The notes under the pieces are model-generated. The model ran no database searches. It was not told the origin of the DNA and saw only the letters and a program-made list of their open reading frames with translations. A program made the translations under genes and the position numbers. A stretch of DNA of 15,580 nt. Origin: an uncultured Lachnospira sp. GTDB taxonomy: Bacteria > Bacillota > Clostridia > Lachnospirales > Lachnospiraceae. Positions 1-5,256 of this stretch are shown here, piece by piece (positions within the stretch are counted from its first letter, which is position 1; each line of letters opens with the position of its first letter). The stretch covers positions 1-15,580 of the forward strand of contig CAMVRH010000005.1 in NCBI GenBank assembly GCA_947169835.1, read 5' to 3'.

Positions 1-36
1 ATAATCGATTGTTTCGTCTGTAATTTTGTTAGCCAT
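1..36 (-). CDS. gatC: Probable GatC subunit of the tRNA-dependent amidotransferase, 5' fragment
   Basis: Only the first 12 codons are inside the window; they read MANKITDETIDY and continue past the left edge. A clean GGAGG site (41-47 region, minus strand) lies 6-7 nt before the ATG. The short peptide resembles the start of GatC proteins from Clostridia, which often begin with a Lys/Ile/Asp/Glu-rich stretch ending in an I-x-Y motif. GatC is the small subunit of GatCAB, which converts Asp-tRNA-Asn and Glu-tRNA-Gln to the amide forms. Twelve residues are thin evidence, so the name is an inference. It gains some support from the Asn-type T-box and AspRS elsewhere in the window. Confidence 0.45.
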   Translation of the reverse strand, partial: MANKITDETIDY

Positions 37-49
37 AAAGACCTCCTAA

Positions 50-87
50 CCACGAATTTGTGGCATATTTTGTGGCTAAATCCACAA
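50..87 (-). promoter_or_regulatory. Repeat-rich leader with alternative hairpins before the gatC-like gene
   Basis: On the plus strand the octamer TTTGTGGC occurs twice (57-64 and 69-76), and CCACAA (82-87) is complementary to both copies. In the minus-strand transcript the TTGTGG at 87-82 can pair with the near CCACAA (75-70) or the far one (63-58). A small CCAC/GTGG stem (63-60 with 53-50) sits next to the ribosome-binding site. The stems are short and no function is known. Confidence 0.3.
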
Positions 88-92
88 CTAAT

Positions 93-121
93 AGTTTAAA
101 GAATCTAGCATAAAAAGTCAA
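93..121 (-). promoter_or_regulatory. Candidate promoter of the gatC-like gene
   Basis: On the minus strand TTGACT (121-116) is followed after exactly 17 nt by TAAACT (98-93). This would start transcription near position 86, giving a leader of about 50 nt before the ATG. The -10 matches the consensus at only four of six positions, so the call is moderate. Confidence 0.4.
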
Positions 122-128
122 ACTATTG

Positions 129-134
129 TATAAT
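129..134 (+). promoter_or_regulatory. -10 box upstream of the PRTase-fold gene
   Basis: A perfect TATAAT lies 40 nt before the ATG at 174, but no good -35 hexamer is found 16-18 nt upstream. An AAGGAG ribosome-binding site is at 162-167. The likely transcription start is near 141. The divergent gatC-like promoter lies just upstream, so the two share one intergenic region. Confidence 0.4.
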
Positions 135-173
135 CGATTTATAAAGTAGAACGGATAAAATAAGGAGAAAGAT

Positions 174-821
174 ATGTTAGAAGAGAGAGTTATAAAGTAT
201 TACTCAAGAAAGGATCCTAATATTGCTTTGAAGGTGATTCCTGGTCACTTCTCGACCAAGCACACTCACCTAAATTGTTACTTGGATGTTACCACTATGA
301 AGACTCGTGCCAATGAGGCAGAGCGCATCGCCATCGCTATGAAAGATTATTACAATGTGATGGGACGTCCTATTGATACTATCGTATGTTTGGACGGATG
401 CGAAGTGATTGGTGCATTTTTAGCTAGCGAGCTTAGTCGCGCTGGTATCTTATCAATGAATGCCCACAAAACTATTTATGTGGTTACACCAGAGCACGAT
501 ATATATGGCGATATGATCTTTAGAGATAATATGAAGCTTACTATTAGAGGTAAGAATGTTCTTCTACTTATGGCTTCTTGTTCTACTGGTAAAACCATTA
601 AAGCCAGTCTTGAATGTATTAAATATTATGGCGGTACTGTTCAAGGTATCTCAACAATATTTAGCGCACTTGATTCTGTAGAAGGATATCGAATTGATTC
701 CATCTTCAGAGAAGACGACATTCCAGACTACGAGCTTTATGATAACCACAGTTGCCCACTATGTGCAGCTGGTGAGCCTATAGAGGCATTGGTTAATGGT
801 TATGGGTATTCGAAGTTATAA
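174..821 (+). CDS. Phosphoribosyltransferase-fold protein (orotate PRTase-like), degenerate PRPP motif
   Basis: A 215-residue protein with the layout of type I phosphoribosyltransferases: a central alpha/beta region with a hydrophobic strand and glycine-rich loop (about 127-142), then a C-terminal CPLC pair (194-197) and a GYGYSKL tail. In active PRTases the loop reads roughly hhhhDDhhTTGxT. Here it reads VLLLMASCSTGKT, so the TGKT part that holds the 5-phosphate is kept, but the two acidic residues that contact the PRPP ribose are Met-Ala. Similar proteins in Lachnospiraceae are usually named orotate phosphoribosyltransferase, but a true PyrE role is doubtful here. It may be a binding or regulatory protein, or an enzyme with an altered site. 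The start is set by AAGGAG at 162-167. It is transcribed alone and ends at a strong terminator. The fold is fairly sure, the function is not. Confidence 0.65.
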   Translation: MLEERVIKYYSRKDPNIALKVIPGHFSTKHTHLNCYLDVTTMKTRANEAERIAIAMKDYYNVMGRPIDTIVCLDGCEVIGAFLASELSRAGILSMNAHKTIYVVTPEHDIYGDMIFRDNMKLTIRGKNVLLLMASCSTGKTIKASLECIKYYGGTVQGISTIFSALDSVEGYRIDSIFREDDIPDYELYDNHSCPLCAAGEPIEALVNGYGYSKL

Positions 822-833
822 ATAATGCCCAGG

Positions 834-865
834 AAAAAGCGGAGCAGTTACCTGCTCCGCTTTTT
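834..865 (+). terminator. Rho-independent terminator of the PRTase-fold gene
   Basis: A perfect 14-bp stem (834-847 with 852-865) has a 4-nt TTAC loop; its GC core is GCGGAGCAG and it is flanked by A5 and T5. It starts 13 nt after the stop codon. The symmetric A and T runs would also let it act on the minus strand. Confidence 0.9.
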
Positions 866-867
866 GC

Positions 868-896
868 TTGACATTATTAAATATTAGGAGTATATT
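868..896 (+). promoter_or_regulatory. Consensus promoter of a predicted small RNA
   Basis: TTGACA (868-873) is separated by exactly 17 nt from TATATT (891-896), a near-perfect sigma-A promoter. It sits immediately after the terminator at 834-865 and points into 903-976, where no plus-strand gene exists. Transcription should start at about 903. Confidence 0.6.
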
Positions 897-902
897 CTTC
901 TC

Positions 903-976
903 ATAAAAAGAAGCGGGTTTTTTACCGTACGCATCAAGTCTCTTGATGGCAAAGCGGGTTGCTCGCTTCTTTTTTT
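903..976 (+). ncRNA. Predicted small RNA antisense to the 3' end of the nuclease-like gene
   Basis: Downstream of the promoter at 868-896 lies about 74 nt of dense secondary structure ending in a T7 run (970-976). Stems seen: CATCAAG/CTTGATG (932-938 with 942-948, loop TCT), and AAGCGGG/CTCGCTT (952-958 with 962-968, one G-U pair, loop TTG) directly before the T run, which makes a good intrinsic terminator. A competing long-range stem joins AAAAAGAAGCG (905-915) to CGCTTCTTTTT (964-974). The heptamer GCGGGTT occurs at 913-919 and 954-960. The RNA is complementary to the last 13-14 codons, the stop and the 3' UTR of the gene at 934-1485. Transcription is inferred from sequence only; the same structure could simply be the terminator of that gene. 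Confidence 0.5.
905..974 (-). terminator. Terminator structure of the nuclease-like gene, partly inside its coding end
   Basis: Read on the minus strand, an 11-bp stem (974-964 with 915-905) ends in T5 and encloses the CATCAAG/CTTGATG hairpin. The stop codon (934-936) lies inside that inner hairpin, so the structure includes the last codons. A nearer CGCTT at 956-952 competes for the same 5' arm. Confidence 0.5.
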
Positions 977-1485
977 ATGTTAATAATATCGTATAGGTAT
1001 TTTTTACCATTGTTATCATATCTTACAATAAGATAAGCATGAAAAATATTATACCGTTCAACTTCACCATCTTGCCCATAAACAGGCAATCCAAATCGGG
1101 TATCATATCTATACCACCCCTTAGCAGCTTTTATCTTATGTTTTGTCTTTCTATTATGGGTAAAACTTCTTTTATCGGCTATTTCAATCATTTCTGGAAT
1201 TCCCTGAGAAGCATTTGCTTTAGCTTTAGCTAGTGTACCTTTCAAATTATAAGTATACTCTGATCCAGTATACTCATCGGGCAAATCCCCACCTATATAA
1301 ATTAAATCCTCTGTTTCAGCAATCTCATATACTTCCCCAACAAATTGTTTTAAATACTCCTTAACATCATCCCAATCCACTCTTCTTTTTCCTTTAAATC
1401 TAATGTCATTAATCATTACTATTTTGTTCCCATCCGCATCTTTAATAACATCAATACTACTTCTTTCATCATTACTGTTTTTCAT
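934..1485 (-). CDS. Toxin-like nuclease-domain protein (phage Barnase/EndoU/ColicinE5-RelE-like family), stand-alone
   Basis: A soluble, basic 183-residue protein. Its C-terminal half (about 78-178) has a pattern I recognise from C-terminal domains of phage MuF and large polyvalent proteins in Lachnospiraceae and relatives: an LKGTLAKAKA segment with a following GIPEMIEIA, then GWYRYDTRFGLPVYG (123-137), a hydrophobic strand with YLYDI (163-167), and KKEASNPL near the end (171-178). Those domains are described as BECR-fold (Barnase, EndoU, colicin E5/D, RelE) RNases. No signal peptide or membrane segment is present. The start at 1485 is chosen because GGAGGAAG lies just before it; the frame stays open to 1599, but that region is the leader hairpin. 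The gene has its own promoter, an early terminator and an antisense RNA. Family membership is from memory, and nuclease activity and toxicity are inferences. Confidence 0.55.
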   Translation of the reverse strand: MKNSNDERSSIDVIKDADGNKIVMINDIRFKGKRRVDWDDVKEYLKQFVGEVYEIAETEDLIYIGGDLPDEYTGSEYTYNLKGTLAKAKANASQGIPEMIEIADKRSFTHNRKTKHKIKAAKGWYRYDTRFGLPVYGQDGEVERYNIFHAYLIVRYDNNGKKYLYDIINIKKEASNPLCHQET

Positions 1486-1525
1486 ATTTCTTCCTCCATT
1501 TTTATTTTGCTCTCTTTTTATTAAT

Positions 1526-1535
1526 TCACCTCCTT
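1526..1535 (-). promoter_or_regulatory. Strong Shine-Dalgarno without a start codon at the usual distance
   Basis: The minus strand has AAGGAGGTGA, nearly the full anti-16S complement, but no ATG, GTG or TTG within 5-10 nt after it. The start used for the gene (1485) has its own GGAGG 30 nt further on. It may be a relic, a ribosome standby site, or serve a rare start codon. Confidence 0.35.
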
Positions 1536-1543
1536 TTGCGCAC

Positions 1544-1589
1544 AAAAAAAGAGAGAAACGCACAAAAAATACATGTATGTGTTTCTCTC
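1544..1589 (-). terminator. Intrinsic terminator in the leader of the nuclease-like gene
   Basis: On the minus strand GAGAGAAAC (1589-1581) pairs with GTTTCTCTC (1559-1551), extended by ACA/TGT across a 2-nt bulge, and is followed at once by T7 (1550-1544). It lies only a few nt after the predicted transcription start of the gene at 934-1485. It may therefore act as an attenuator for that gene, as the terminator of the NYN gene upstream, or both. Confidence 0.6.
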
Positions 1590-1597
1590 CATTTCTC

Positions 1598-1625
1598 ATT
1601 ATAGTGCTTCAATATTATTTTTCAA
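1598..1625 (-). promoter_or_regulatory. Promoter of the nuclease-like gene
   Basis: On the minus strand TTGAAA (1625-1620), 16 nt, then TATAAT (1603-1598). Transcription should start at about 1590-1592, right at the foot of the leader hairpin. The promoter lies wholly within the inverted repeat 1601-1632 apart from the last three bases of the -10. Confidence 0.55.
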
Positions 1626-1632
1626 GCACTAT
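1601..1632. repeat. Dyad ATAGTGCTT-N14-AAGCACTAT over a promoter
   Basis: Two perfect 9-bp arms (1601-1609 and 1624-1632) are separated by 14 nt. The dyad covers the -35, the spacer and most of the -10 of the minus-strand promoter, as an operator for a repressor would. It also directly follows the stop codon of the NYN gene, so an RNA hairpin role is possible, but no T run follows it. Confidence 0.5.
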
Positions 1633-2391
1633 TTATTTTTTCTTTTGCCAGATACCATCTTTAATAGCGCGCTTCCAATTTACAACTAACACCTTAGGAC
1701 GTTTACCTTTATGGTATTTCGTCTCTTCCGTAATGTACTTATTGTTCATAAGATCATCTAGCGCCTTTTGGATGCGATCTCTTGATACTCCGCTATGCTC
1801 TGAAACATTTTCAATAGTCTTGTTATATGTTCCCATCTTACGACGTCTGCTAAGCATGGATAACGCAGAGAATATCGCGTCATAATAGAATTGCTGCTCA
1901 TCGCCTGAACGTGGCATCTCTACATATGAGTTGGCAGATGATTTGAGTTTATTACTTAGTGAATATTTTACTCCGTATACAATAACCTTTTTGTTTAGTT
2001 CTCTTAAATATTGTATAGCTAAATTAAAATGAGCATCGCCTGTGAAAATAATAAATACTTCTGGTGAACTATCCTTTGCCGCTTCCCTATAAATAGCATC
2101 AAGTATAATAAAATCTGTGAAGTCTTTGTCCACGCCTTCTTTTGTGCTGGCTGTGTGGACTACATTTTTAGAAATTCGCTCCACTCTTGGAAGTTCATTT
2201 TCAATACTTCCATTAAAGTCACCAAAAAACATAATCTTTTTAACATTGTATTCTTCTTTTAATTCTTCATACCATGATTCTACATTTGGTCTCATTGAAA
2301 ATTTATTTTTGTAACCATAATACCAATGCTCAAAATCTACAAATACTACTGCCTCTGGCTTTCCACTATTCTTTTTTCCTAATCCAAAAAT
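1633..2391 (-). CDS. NYN-domain (LabA/DUF88-like) ribonuclease with C-terminal winged helix, probable ATT start
   Basis: A 252-residue protein if begun at 2391. NYN domains are PIN-like metal-dependent RNases. The first strand with its catalytic Asp (VVFVDFEHW, residues about 15-23), the DFTDFIILD segment and the FTGDAHF segment carry the expected acidic residues. The C-terminal about 65 residues (SEHSGVSRDRIQKALDDL) look like a winged helix for nucleic-acid binding. The first ATG in frame (2295) would remove strand one and its Asp. Upstream there is no ATG, GTG or TTG before an in-frame stop. There is, however, an excellent AAGGAGGAGG (2406-2397) and, 5 nt later, an ATT codon (2391-2389) starting a peptide MFGLGKK, a start typical of relatives as I recall them. 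ATT starts are rare (infC is the classic case). The alternatives are a mutated start codon or a sequence error. Confidence 0.7.
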   Translation of the reverse strand: MFGLGKKNSGKPEAVVFVDFEHWYYGYKNKFSMRPNVESWYEELKEEYNVKKIMFFGDFNGSIENELPRVERISKNVVHTASTKEGVDKDFTDFIILDAIYREAAKDSSPEVFIIFTGDAHFNLAIQYLRELNKKVIVYGVKYSLSNKLKSSANSYVEMPRSGDEQQFYYDAIFSALSMLSRRRKMGTYNKTIENVSEHSGVSRDRIQKALDDLMNNKYITEETKYHKGKRPKVLVVNWKRAIKDGIWQKKK

Positions 2392-2455
2392 ATGTACCTC
2401 CTCCTTTCCTTAAAATTCGTCCTCTGCAAAGGCATTGGCCCCTACAAAAGTATAT

Positions 2456-2483
2456 AAAAGGCCAGCCACCTAAGTAGCTAGCC
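2456..2483 (-). terminator. Terminator downstream of dapL
   Basis: On the minus strand a 10-bp stem with two G-U pairs (GGCTAGCTAC 2483-2474, GTGGCTGGCC 2469-2460) and loop TTAG is followed by TTTTATATA. It lies 12 nt past the dapL stop and separates dapL from the NYN gene. Confidence 0.75.
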
Positions 2484-2494
2484 ATTTATTCTAA

Positions 2495-3718
2495 TTATTT
2501 TGAAATCTCTATGATTCTTCTGATAGCTTCGATAGTGTTTTCTCTGCTACCGAATGCTGTGAGTCGGAAGTATCCTTCACCACTTGGTCCAAATCCTGAA
2601 CCAGGAGTTCCAACGATGTTTGCCTTCTCTAGTAGGAAGTCAAAGAATTCCCAAGATGTCATTCCTTCTGGAACCTCAAGCCAAGCGTATGGAGAATTTA
2701 CTCCTCCACTTACTTTGTAGCCGGCTTCTTTCAAGCCCTCTACTATAATCTTTGCATTTTCCATATAGCGAGCAACCATTTCTTTAGTCTGCTGTTTACC
2801 TTCTTCTGAGTAAACTGCCTCGCCGGCTCTTTGGATAATGTATGGTGCACCGTTAAACTTAGTTCCGTGACGTCTTGCCCAAAGTGCATTCAAGCTAGTT
2901 CCATCGGAATCTTTAAGTTCCTTAGGAACAACAGTAAATCCAAGACGAGTTCCTGTAAATCCTGCATTCTTTGAGAAAGATCTAATCTCGATAGCGCAAG
3001 TCTTTGCACCGTCACACTCATAAATACTGTGTGGAACATCATCCTCTGTAATATATGCTTCATAAGCTGCGTCAAAAATAATAACAGCATTCTTTTCGTT
3101 TGCGTAATCAACCCACTTCTGCAAATCAGCCTTCTTGAAAGCTGCACCTGTTGGGTTGTTTGGTGAACATAGATAAATGATATCTGGAGTTTCCTCTGGC
3201 AAATCTGGGCAGAAGTTATTTTCCTTTGTACAAGGCATATAAATAACATTGCTCCACATTTCAGTATCAGCATCGTATGTGCCAGTTCTACCATCCATCA
3301 CGTTTGCATCCACATAAACTGGATAAACAGGATCGCACACTGCTATCTTATTATCAACTGAGAAGATATCTCCAATATTTCCTGAGTCTGACTTTGCTCC
3401 GTCTGAGACAAAAACTTCATCAGGCGCAATATCTACACCTCTTGCCTTAAAATCATTTTCTACAATTGCTTCGCGAAGGAATGCATAACCTAAGTCTGGC
3501 GCATATCCTTTAAATGTAGCTGGGTCTGCCATCTCGTCTACTGCTTTGTGCATAGCATCAATAACTGCTGGCGCTAAAGCTTGAGTAACATCACCAATAC
3601 CTAGACTGATTACATCTTTGTCTGGGTTTGCTTCTTTAAAAGCAGCTACTTTCTTTGCAATATTAGAAAACAAATAGCTTCCTGGTAATTTCAAATAATT
3701 ATCATTAACCTTAAACAT
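2495..3718 (-). CDS. dapL: LL-diaminopimelate aminotransferase
   Basis: A 407-residue class I/II PLP aminotransferase, the usual DapL length. It converts L-tetrahydrodipicolinate plus glutamate to LL-2,6-diaminopimelate in one step, feeding meso-DAP and lysine synthesis for the cell wall. Visible signs: the DapL-type N-terminus ([13 protein letters not shown]), the GIGDVTQ loop (41-47), SPNNPTG (185-191), FDAAYEAY with the cofactor Asp216 and Tyr219, and [15 protein letters not shown] with the PLP lysine Lys250. AGAGG lies 8 nt before the ATG. It follows glnA after a 60-nt gap that holds a hairpin but no clear promoter, so it is probably partly read through from the glnA promoter. Both enzymes use glutamate or glutamine nitrogen. 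Confidence 0.95.
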   Translation of the reverse strand: MFKVNDNYLKLPGSYLFSNIAKKVAAFKEANPDKDVISLGIGDVTQALAPAVIDAMHKAVDEMADPATFKGYAPDLGYAFLREAIVENDFKARGVDIAPDEVFVSDGAKSDSGNIGDIFSVDNKIAVCDPVYPVYVDANVMDGRTGTYDADTEMWSNVIYMPCTKENNFCPDLPEETPDIIYLCSPNNPTGAAFKKADLQKWVDYANEKNAVIIFDAAYEAYITEDDVPHSIYECDGAKTCAIEIRSFSKNAGFTGTRLGFTVVPKELKDSDGTSLNALWARRHGTKFNGAPYIIQRAGEAVYSEEGKQQTKEMVARYMENAKIIVEGLKEAGYKVSGGVNSPYAWLEVPEGMTSWEFFDFLLEKANIVGTPGSGFGPSGEGYFRLTAFGSRENTIEAIRRIIEISK

Positions 3719-3750
3719 TTCAAATCCTCTTTCTTTTTTATTTACACAAA

Positions 3751-3774
3751 TTTGGCGCTCAAGTGAGCGCCAAA
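3751..3774 (-). terminator. Hairpin between glnA and dapL with a weak U tract
   Basis: A perfect 10-bp stem (TTTGGCGCTC/GAGCGCCAAA) with a 4-nt loop starts a few nt past the glnA stop. On the minus strand only TTT then GTG follows, so it may be a leaky terminator or an RNA-stability element that lets some transcripts reach dapL. Confidence 0.5.
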
Positions 3775-3778
3775 CAAT

Positions 3779-5107
3779 TTATACATTAGCTAAGTACTTA
3801 TCAAGCTCCCAGTCAGTAACCTGTGAAGTGTATTCCATCCACTCATCCATCTTGGCTGAAGTATATTTCTTGAATGCATCTCTGCCCATTGTTTCTTTCA
3901 TAAGTTCAGATTTCTTCATATACTTAACAGCGTTGTATAAGTTCTTTGGTAACTGAACGATTCCTGCTTCTTCTCTCTCCTCATCTGTCATAGAGTAAAT
4001 ATCTCTCTGAACACTAGGTGGAGGTGTAAGACCCTTCTTAATTCCATCTAGACCAGCAGCCAAGCATGCTGCAAATGCTAGATAAGGGTTACATGAGCAG
4101 TCTGGACAACGAAGTTCCACTCTAGTACCAGTACCACGTGTAGCTGGGACTCTAACCAATGGACTTCTGTTAGTAGCTGACCATGCGATATATGTTGGAG
4201 CCTCGTATCCTGGCACCAATCTCTTATATGAGTTGACAATAGGGTTTGTGATAGCAGAAATCTCTTTCATATGTTCCATGATACCTGCCACAAAACCGTA
4301 AGCAGTCTTGCTTAGTCCCATTTCGTCATCAGCATCTATAAATGCGTTCTTCTTTCCTTCAAACAATGACATATTAATGTGCATACCTGAACCACAAACA
4401 CCAAATACTGGCTTTGGCATAAATGATGCATAAAGTCCGTGCTTCTGAGCAACAGTCTTAACAGTAAGCTTGTATGTCATAATTCTATCTGCAGTAGTTA
4501 GAGCATCACCGTATTTGAAGTTGATCTCGTGCTGTGCAGGAGCAACCTCGTGGTGAGATGCTTCAATCTCAAATCCTAACTCTTCTAATCTTAAACAAAT
4601 ATCACGTCTAGCGTCTTCTCCCAAGTCTGTAGGACCCAAGTCAAAGTAACTACCGTTTTCAAATGTATTTGTAGTAGGCTCGCCATGCTCACCTGTATTA
4701 AATAGGAAGAACTCACATTCTGGACCTACGTTAAATGAGTAGCCCATATCCTCTGCCTCTTTGATAGTCTTCTTCAAAATCTGGCGAGGGTCGTTTGCGA
4801 ATGGTGTACCATCTGGTTTGTAAACATCACAGATAAGTCTAGCAACCTTTCCATAACCTTCTATAAAAGGTAATATTACAAATGTATCGTAGTCTGGATA
4901 AAGGTACATATCTGACTCTTCAATTCTGGCAAAACCATCAATAGATGAGCCGTCAAACATAATCTCATTATCAAGCGCCTTTTCAAGCTGACTGGCTGGA
5001 ATAGCTACGTTTTTCATAGTTCCAAATAGGTCAGTGAACTGCATTCTAATGAAATCCACCTCTTCTTTTTTTACGATATCAAGAATCTCTTTCTTCGTAT
5101 AACTCAT
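3779..5107 (-). CDS. glnA: Glutamine synthetase, type I (alpha-like)
   Basis: A 442-residue GSI enzyme that makes glutamine from glutamate, ammonia and ATP as a cytoplasmic dodecamer. Visible family motifs: [10 protein letters not shown], the metal-ligand [21 protein letters not shown], the flap [17 protein letters not shown], the ATP/glutamate-binding NRSPLVRVP and the CNPYLA segment. The length and the C-terminal linker without a recognisable adenylylation Tyr site fit the GSI-alpha class of Firmicutes, which is controlled by feedback and not by adenylylation. The ATG at 5107 (MSYTKKE) is preferred over one 8 codons upstream because AGGAGGAA (5122-5115) precedes it at the right spacing. It has its own promoter at 5137-5165. 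I see no clear GlnR/TnrA box (TGTNA-N7-TNACA). Confidence 0.96.
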   Translation of the reverse strand: MSYTKKEILDIVKKEEVDFIRMQFTDLFGTMKNVAIPASQLEKALDNEIMFDGSSIDGFARIEESDMYLYPDYDTFVILPFIEGYGKVARLICDVYKPDGTPFANDPRQILKKTIKEAEDMGYSFNVGPECEFFLFNTGEHGEPTTNTFENGSYFDLGPTDLGEDARRDICLRLEELGFEIEASHHEVAPAQHEINFKYGDALTTADRIMTYKLTVKTVAQKHGLYASFMPKPVFGVCGSGMHINMSLFEGKKNAFIDADDEMGLSKTAYGFVAGIMEHMKEISAITNPIVNSYKRLVPGYEAPTYIAWSATNRSPLVRVPATRGTGTRVELRCPDCSCNPYLAFAACLAAGLDGIKKGLTPPPSVQRDIYSMTDEEREEAGIVQLPKNLYNAVKYMKKSELMKETMGRDAFKKYTSAKMDEWMEYTSQVTDWELDKYLANV

Positions 5108-5136
5108 AAAAATTCCTCCTATTTTATCCAATTTTT

Positions 5137-5165
5137 ATAGTATCAAATATAGTAGTTACCGTCAA
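5137..5165 (-). promoter_or_regulatory. glnA promoter
   Basis: On the minus strand TTGACG (5165-5160), 17 nt, TACTAT (5142-5137). Transcription would start near 5130, giving a short leader of about 23 nt that contains the AGGAGG site. Confidence 0.75.
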
Positions 5166-5199
5166 ATAACGATATTTTGTGTAAATTTTGCAATAATGT

Positions 5200-5228
5200 T
5201 TGACTATACTTTGCACATTGTTTATTAT
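5200..5228 (+). promoter_or_regulatory. L,D-transpeptidase promoter
   Basis: TTGACT (5200-5205), 17 nt, TATTAT (5223-5228) gives a start near 5235. A second, weaker pair (TTGCAC 5211-5216, TATAAC 5234-5239, also 17 nt) overlaps it. It is back to back with the glnA promoter. Confidence 0.65.
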
Positions 5229-5256
5229 TGATTTATAACAATTTCGGAGTAGTTAA

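Noticed and set aside
903..976. Small RNA as a type III (ToxN/ToxI-like) repeat antitoxin
   Set aside because: Type III antitoxins are tandem repeats upstream of and on the same strand as the toxin; here only a 7-nt repeat is seen and the RNA is convergent.
1482..1499. Five-codon mini-ORF (MEEEI) whose stop overlaps the ATG at 1485
   Set aside because: It consists of the GGAGGAAG ribosome-binding site itself and has no site of its own at a workable distance; probably chance.
1486..1599. Longer start (221 residues) for the nuclease-like gene
   Set aside because: The extra 38 codons run through the leader terminator hairpin and T7 run, while the ATG at 1485 has its own GGAGG site.
1403..1885. 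160-codon plus-strand ORF rich in Phe, Leu and Ser
   Set aside because: It is the reverse reading of two minus-strand genes and the T/A-rich leader between them; no ribosome-binding site or family pattern.
2890..3294. 134-codon minus-strand ORF inside dapL
   Set aside because: Out-of-frame shadow of the confidently identified dapL.
5217..5242. ATTGTT ... AACAAT dyad over the L,D-transpeptidase -10, considered as a GlnR/TnrA site
   Set aside because: Arm length and spacing do not match the 17-bp GlnR/TnrA consensus, and the AT-rich arms are short.
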